Below are positions 13,395-15,062 of a stretch of 15,062 nucleotides of DNA, piece by piece. The DNA lies in contig DATHPP010000468.1 in the NCBI GenBank assembly GCA_035483795.1, positions 1 to 15,062 of the forward strand, given 5' to 3'. Numbering within the stretch: the stretch's first letter is position 1; each line of letters opens with the position of its first letter. The stretch comes from DASXMX01 sp035483795. GTDB taxonomy: Bacteria > Planctomycetota > Phycisphaerae > Tepidisphaerales > Tepidisphaeraceae. The translations under genes were made by a program, and so were the position numbers. A model generated the notes under the pieces. It did not search any database. It was not told where the DNA came from and was given only the letters and a program-made list of their open reading frames with translations.

Positions 13395-14934
13395 GCTTCT
13401 GGTCCAGCCCCTGAAACTTGAACGTCATTTTTTCGTTGTCGATGCCCAGGCAACGCAGAATCGTCGCGTGAAGATCGTGTACATGGACGGGGCTCTGGGC
13501 GATGTTGTAGCTGAAGTCATCCGTCTGCCCGTAGCGGATTCCCGGCTTCATGCCCCCGCCCGCCAGCCAGACGGTCAGGCATTTCGGGTGATGATCGCGG
13601 CCGTAGTTCTCGCGGCTCAATCCCCCCTGGCTGTAAACCGTCCGGCCAAACTCGCCGCCCCAGATCACCAGGGTATCATCGAGCAGTCCGCGCTGCTTCA
13701 AATCGGTGATCAGCGCATGGCACGCGCGGTCCACATTCTGACAGAGCTTGGGCAGCAGCTTGACCACGTCGCTGTGAACATCCCATCCGCGATGATAAAT
13801 CTGCGTGAAGCGGACGCCCCGCTCGGCCATCCGCCGGGCCAGCAGACAGTTGTAAGTGAACGTGCCCGGCTCTTTCGCCTCCGGACCGTATAATTCCCAC
13901 GTCGATTGCGGCTCGTCGCTCAGATCCAGCAAATCCGGCACCGATGTCTGCATGCGGAACGCCATCTCATATTGCGCGATCCGCGCGTGGGTCTCGGGAT
14001 CGCCAAAGTCTCGATAGGTTTGCTCGTTGAATTGATTGACCGCATCAAGCATCGCCCGCCGGGTCGCGTGATCGACGCCTTTGGGATCGCTCAGGTAGAG
14101 CACCGGATCGCCCGATGAACGCAGCGCCACCCCCGCATGCTGCGACGGCAGAAACCCACTGCCCCAGAACTTGGCCGAGATCGGCTGCGGGTTCACGCCC
14201 TGCGGATACTTCGACGTCATGACCACGTACGTCGGCAGGTTGTCGTTCATGCTCCCGAGCCCATACGACAGCCACGCCCCCATGCTCGGCTTGCCGGTGA
14301 TCATGTTCCCGGTGTTCATCAGAAGCTGGGCCGGCTCGTGGTTGATCGCATCCGTGTAGAGCGATTTGACGAGCGTCAGCTCATCAACAATCCTCCCGGT
14401 CCACGGCAGCAGCTCGCTGATCCAGGTGCCGTCTTTGCCATGTTGGGAAAACTTGAAATGCGAGGGCGCGATGGGGAATCGGGTCTGCGCTGCGGTCATC
14501 CCGGTAAGTTGCTGGCCGCTGCGAACCGATTCGGGAAGGTCCTTGTCATACAGCGCCTCCAGCCCCGGCTTGTAATCCCACAAATCCTGCTGCGGCGGCC
14601 CGCCCGACATGAACAGATAAATGGCCCGCTTAGCCGTCGGCGGAAAATTCGGAAACCGCCCCGCCGCCTTTCCCCCCTCTCCCGCCTGGAGAGGGTTGGG
14701 GGGATTGGGGTGAGGGGAACTGCGGGAGACTCTCGTCGCCGCCCCGGCATCGCGCGCGAACGCCTCCCCCATCAGCGCCGCCAACCCCGCCCACCCCAGC
14801 ACCTTGCCCGTCCGACCCAGGAACCGTCTCCTCGTCTCCAGCCGCAGGTACTCCGCCTTCAGCGCGTGCGGAATCGGAAGCTCCAGAATCGTCGGCCCAT
14901 CCTCCGGGTCCGTGCAACAGGCATGTTGTTTCAT
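13348..14934 (-). CDS. DUF1501 family protein with Tat signal
   Basis: A 528-aa exported protein of the DUF1501 family (alkaline phosphatase/sulfatase-like fold, function unknown), abundant in planctomycetes. The twin-arginine motif TRRRFL (34-39) follows an N-terminal extension of about 30 residues and precedes a hydrophobic segment (44-56). The mature domain starts near 100 with AIYLFMSGGPPQQDLWDYKP. Other landmarks are NHEPAQLLMNTG, RGVRFTQIYHRGWDVHSD, WGGEFGRTVYS and GRDHHPKCLTVWLAGGG. Start: GGAGGG is placed four bases before the ATG. These genes usually pair with DUF1549/DUF1553 cytochrome genes; no partner is visible upstream in the remaining 128 bp. Residues 70-92 (SPHPNPPNPLQAGEGG and neighbours) look like a translated intergenic repeat inserted in the linker between signal and domain. 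Confidence 0.92.
   Translation of the reverse strand: MKQHACCTDPEDGPTILELPIPHALKAEYLRLETRRRFLGRTGKVLGWAGLAALMGEAFARDAGAATRVSRSSPHPNPPNPLQAGEGGKAAGRFPNFPPTAKRAIYLFMSGGPPQQDLWDYKPGLEALYDKDLPESVRSGQQLTGMTAAQTRFPIAPSHFKFSQHGKDGTWISELLPWTGRIVDELTLVKSLYTDAINHEPAQLLMNTGNMITGKPSMGAWLSYGLGSMNDNLPTYVVMTSKYPQGVNPQPISAKFWGSGFLPSQHAGVALRSSGDPVLYLSDPKGVDHATRRAMLDAVNQFNEQTYRDFGDPETHARIAQYEMAFRMQTSVPDLLDLSDEPQSTWELYGPEAKEPGTFTYNCLLARRMAERGVRFTQIYHRGWDVHSDVVKLLPKLCQNVDRACHALITDLKQRGLLDDTLVIWGGEFGRTVYSQGGLSRENYGRDHHPKCLTVWLAGGGMKPGIRYGQTDDFSYNIAQSPVHVHDLHATILRCLGIDNEKMTFKFQGLDQKLTGVVPARVVKEILL
14659..14727 (-). repeat. G-run repeat inserted in the DUF1501 linker
   Basis: On the plus strand this stretch combines CCCCCCTCTCCC, GGAGAGGGTTGGGGGG and ATTGGGGTGAGGGG. 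The two arms around CGCCT can pair (CTCTCC with GGAGAG). In its three minus-strand frames it encodes peptides of the kind produced by widespread bacterial intergenic repeats (PHPNPP..GEGG, PTLSRRERG, PQPSPGGRGG). It lies in frame between the Tat signal and the DUF1501 domain, where length changes should be tolerated. Confidence 0.6.
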
Positions 14935-15062
14935 TCCACCCTCCGGACGCGCCTGACTGCCGTCATCTTACCTCCGAGCGACCCGTCCATGGGACTTCGC
15001 CACCCCAGCCAATGCTCACACACTCCAAAACACTCCACTTTTCGAGCCAAATGGAGTGTTTG
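14935..15062. other. Upstream region of the DUF1501 gene
   Basis: About 128 bp to the window edge. It holds the GGAGGG ribosome-binding site of the DUF1501 gene and, from 15020, a hairpin/tandem-word element on the minus strand. I see no clear promoter hexamers between the element and the start codon. Confidence 0.45.
15020..15061 (-). repeat. Hairpin plus tandem-word element, GGAGTG version
   Basis: Read on the minus strand, AAACACTCCA (15061-15052) and TGGAGTGTTT (15037-15028) form a perfect 10-bp stem around the 14-nt loop TTTGGCTCGAAAAG. GGAGTG then repeats after TTTT (to 15021) and is followed by TGTGAGCAT. Stem length, loop length, loop sequence (12 of 14 identical), the TTTT spacer and the TGT after the second word all match the element at 444-494, but the word differs. 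The element may continue past the window edge. Confidence 0.75.

Overview
The window looks like a chromosomal segment from a GC-rich member of the Planctomycetota, probably on the Phycisphaerae/Tepidisphaerales side. The evidence is the gene content: a Tat-exported sulfatase, a Tat-exported Gfo/Idh/MocA protein, a PVC-type propeller/HEAT/heme (CxxCH) protein, a DUF1501 protein, and a secreted S53 peptidase with an N-terminal LEPR-like motif and a dockerin-like C-terminus. Assignment below phylum is inference.

Layout from left to right. Positions 1-517 hold no convincing gene but are packed with short repeats. A sulfatase (minus, 518-2074) is divergent from a probable two-gene operon: Gfo/Idh/MocA oxidoreductase (2191-3519) and PVC heme protein (3577-6078). 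A terminator-like hairpin follows, then an unrecognised 163-aa gene (6317-6808), a perfect 15-bp hairpin, and a YihY/BrkB membrane protein (6883-7917). This last gene converges on greA (minus, 7895-8362). Upstream of greA are five GTTACCC tandem repeats and a terminator for the S53 peptidase (minus, 8628-10745), which has an extended -10 promoter candidate. A small unrecognised gene (minus, 11058-11429) and a polytopic GT-C-like membrane protein (plus, 11814-13394) follow. The latter overlaps the 3' end of a DUF1501 gene (minus, 13348-14934).

Working together: the sulfatase, the oxidoreductase and the propeller/heme protein carry export signals and share one divergent intergenic region. This fits a periplasmic module for breaking down sulfated or otherwise modified carbohydrates. 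DUF1501 proteins belong to the same planctomycete exported repertoire. greA and yihY are housekeeping genes that happen to lie here.

The most unusual signal is in the non-coding DNA. A hairpin-plus-tandem-word element occurs at 444-494 (plus) and again at 15020-15061 (minus). The two copies share a framework, including a 14-nt loop matching at 12 of 14 positions, but the six-base word in the stem and downstream repeats is replaced at each position: GGGACA in one, GGAGTG in the other. A third word, GGAACG, appears in the same 10-bp rhythm at 206-237, and GGGACA/TGTCCC occurs 12 times between 145 and 493. This looks like a dispersed repeat family with exchangeable words, and I cannot match it to a named family.
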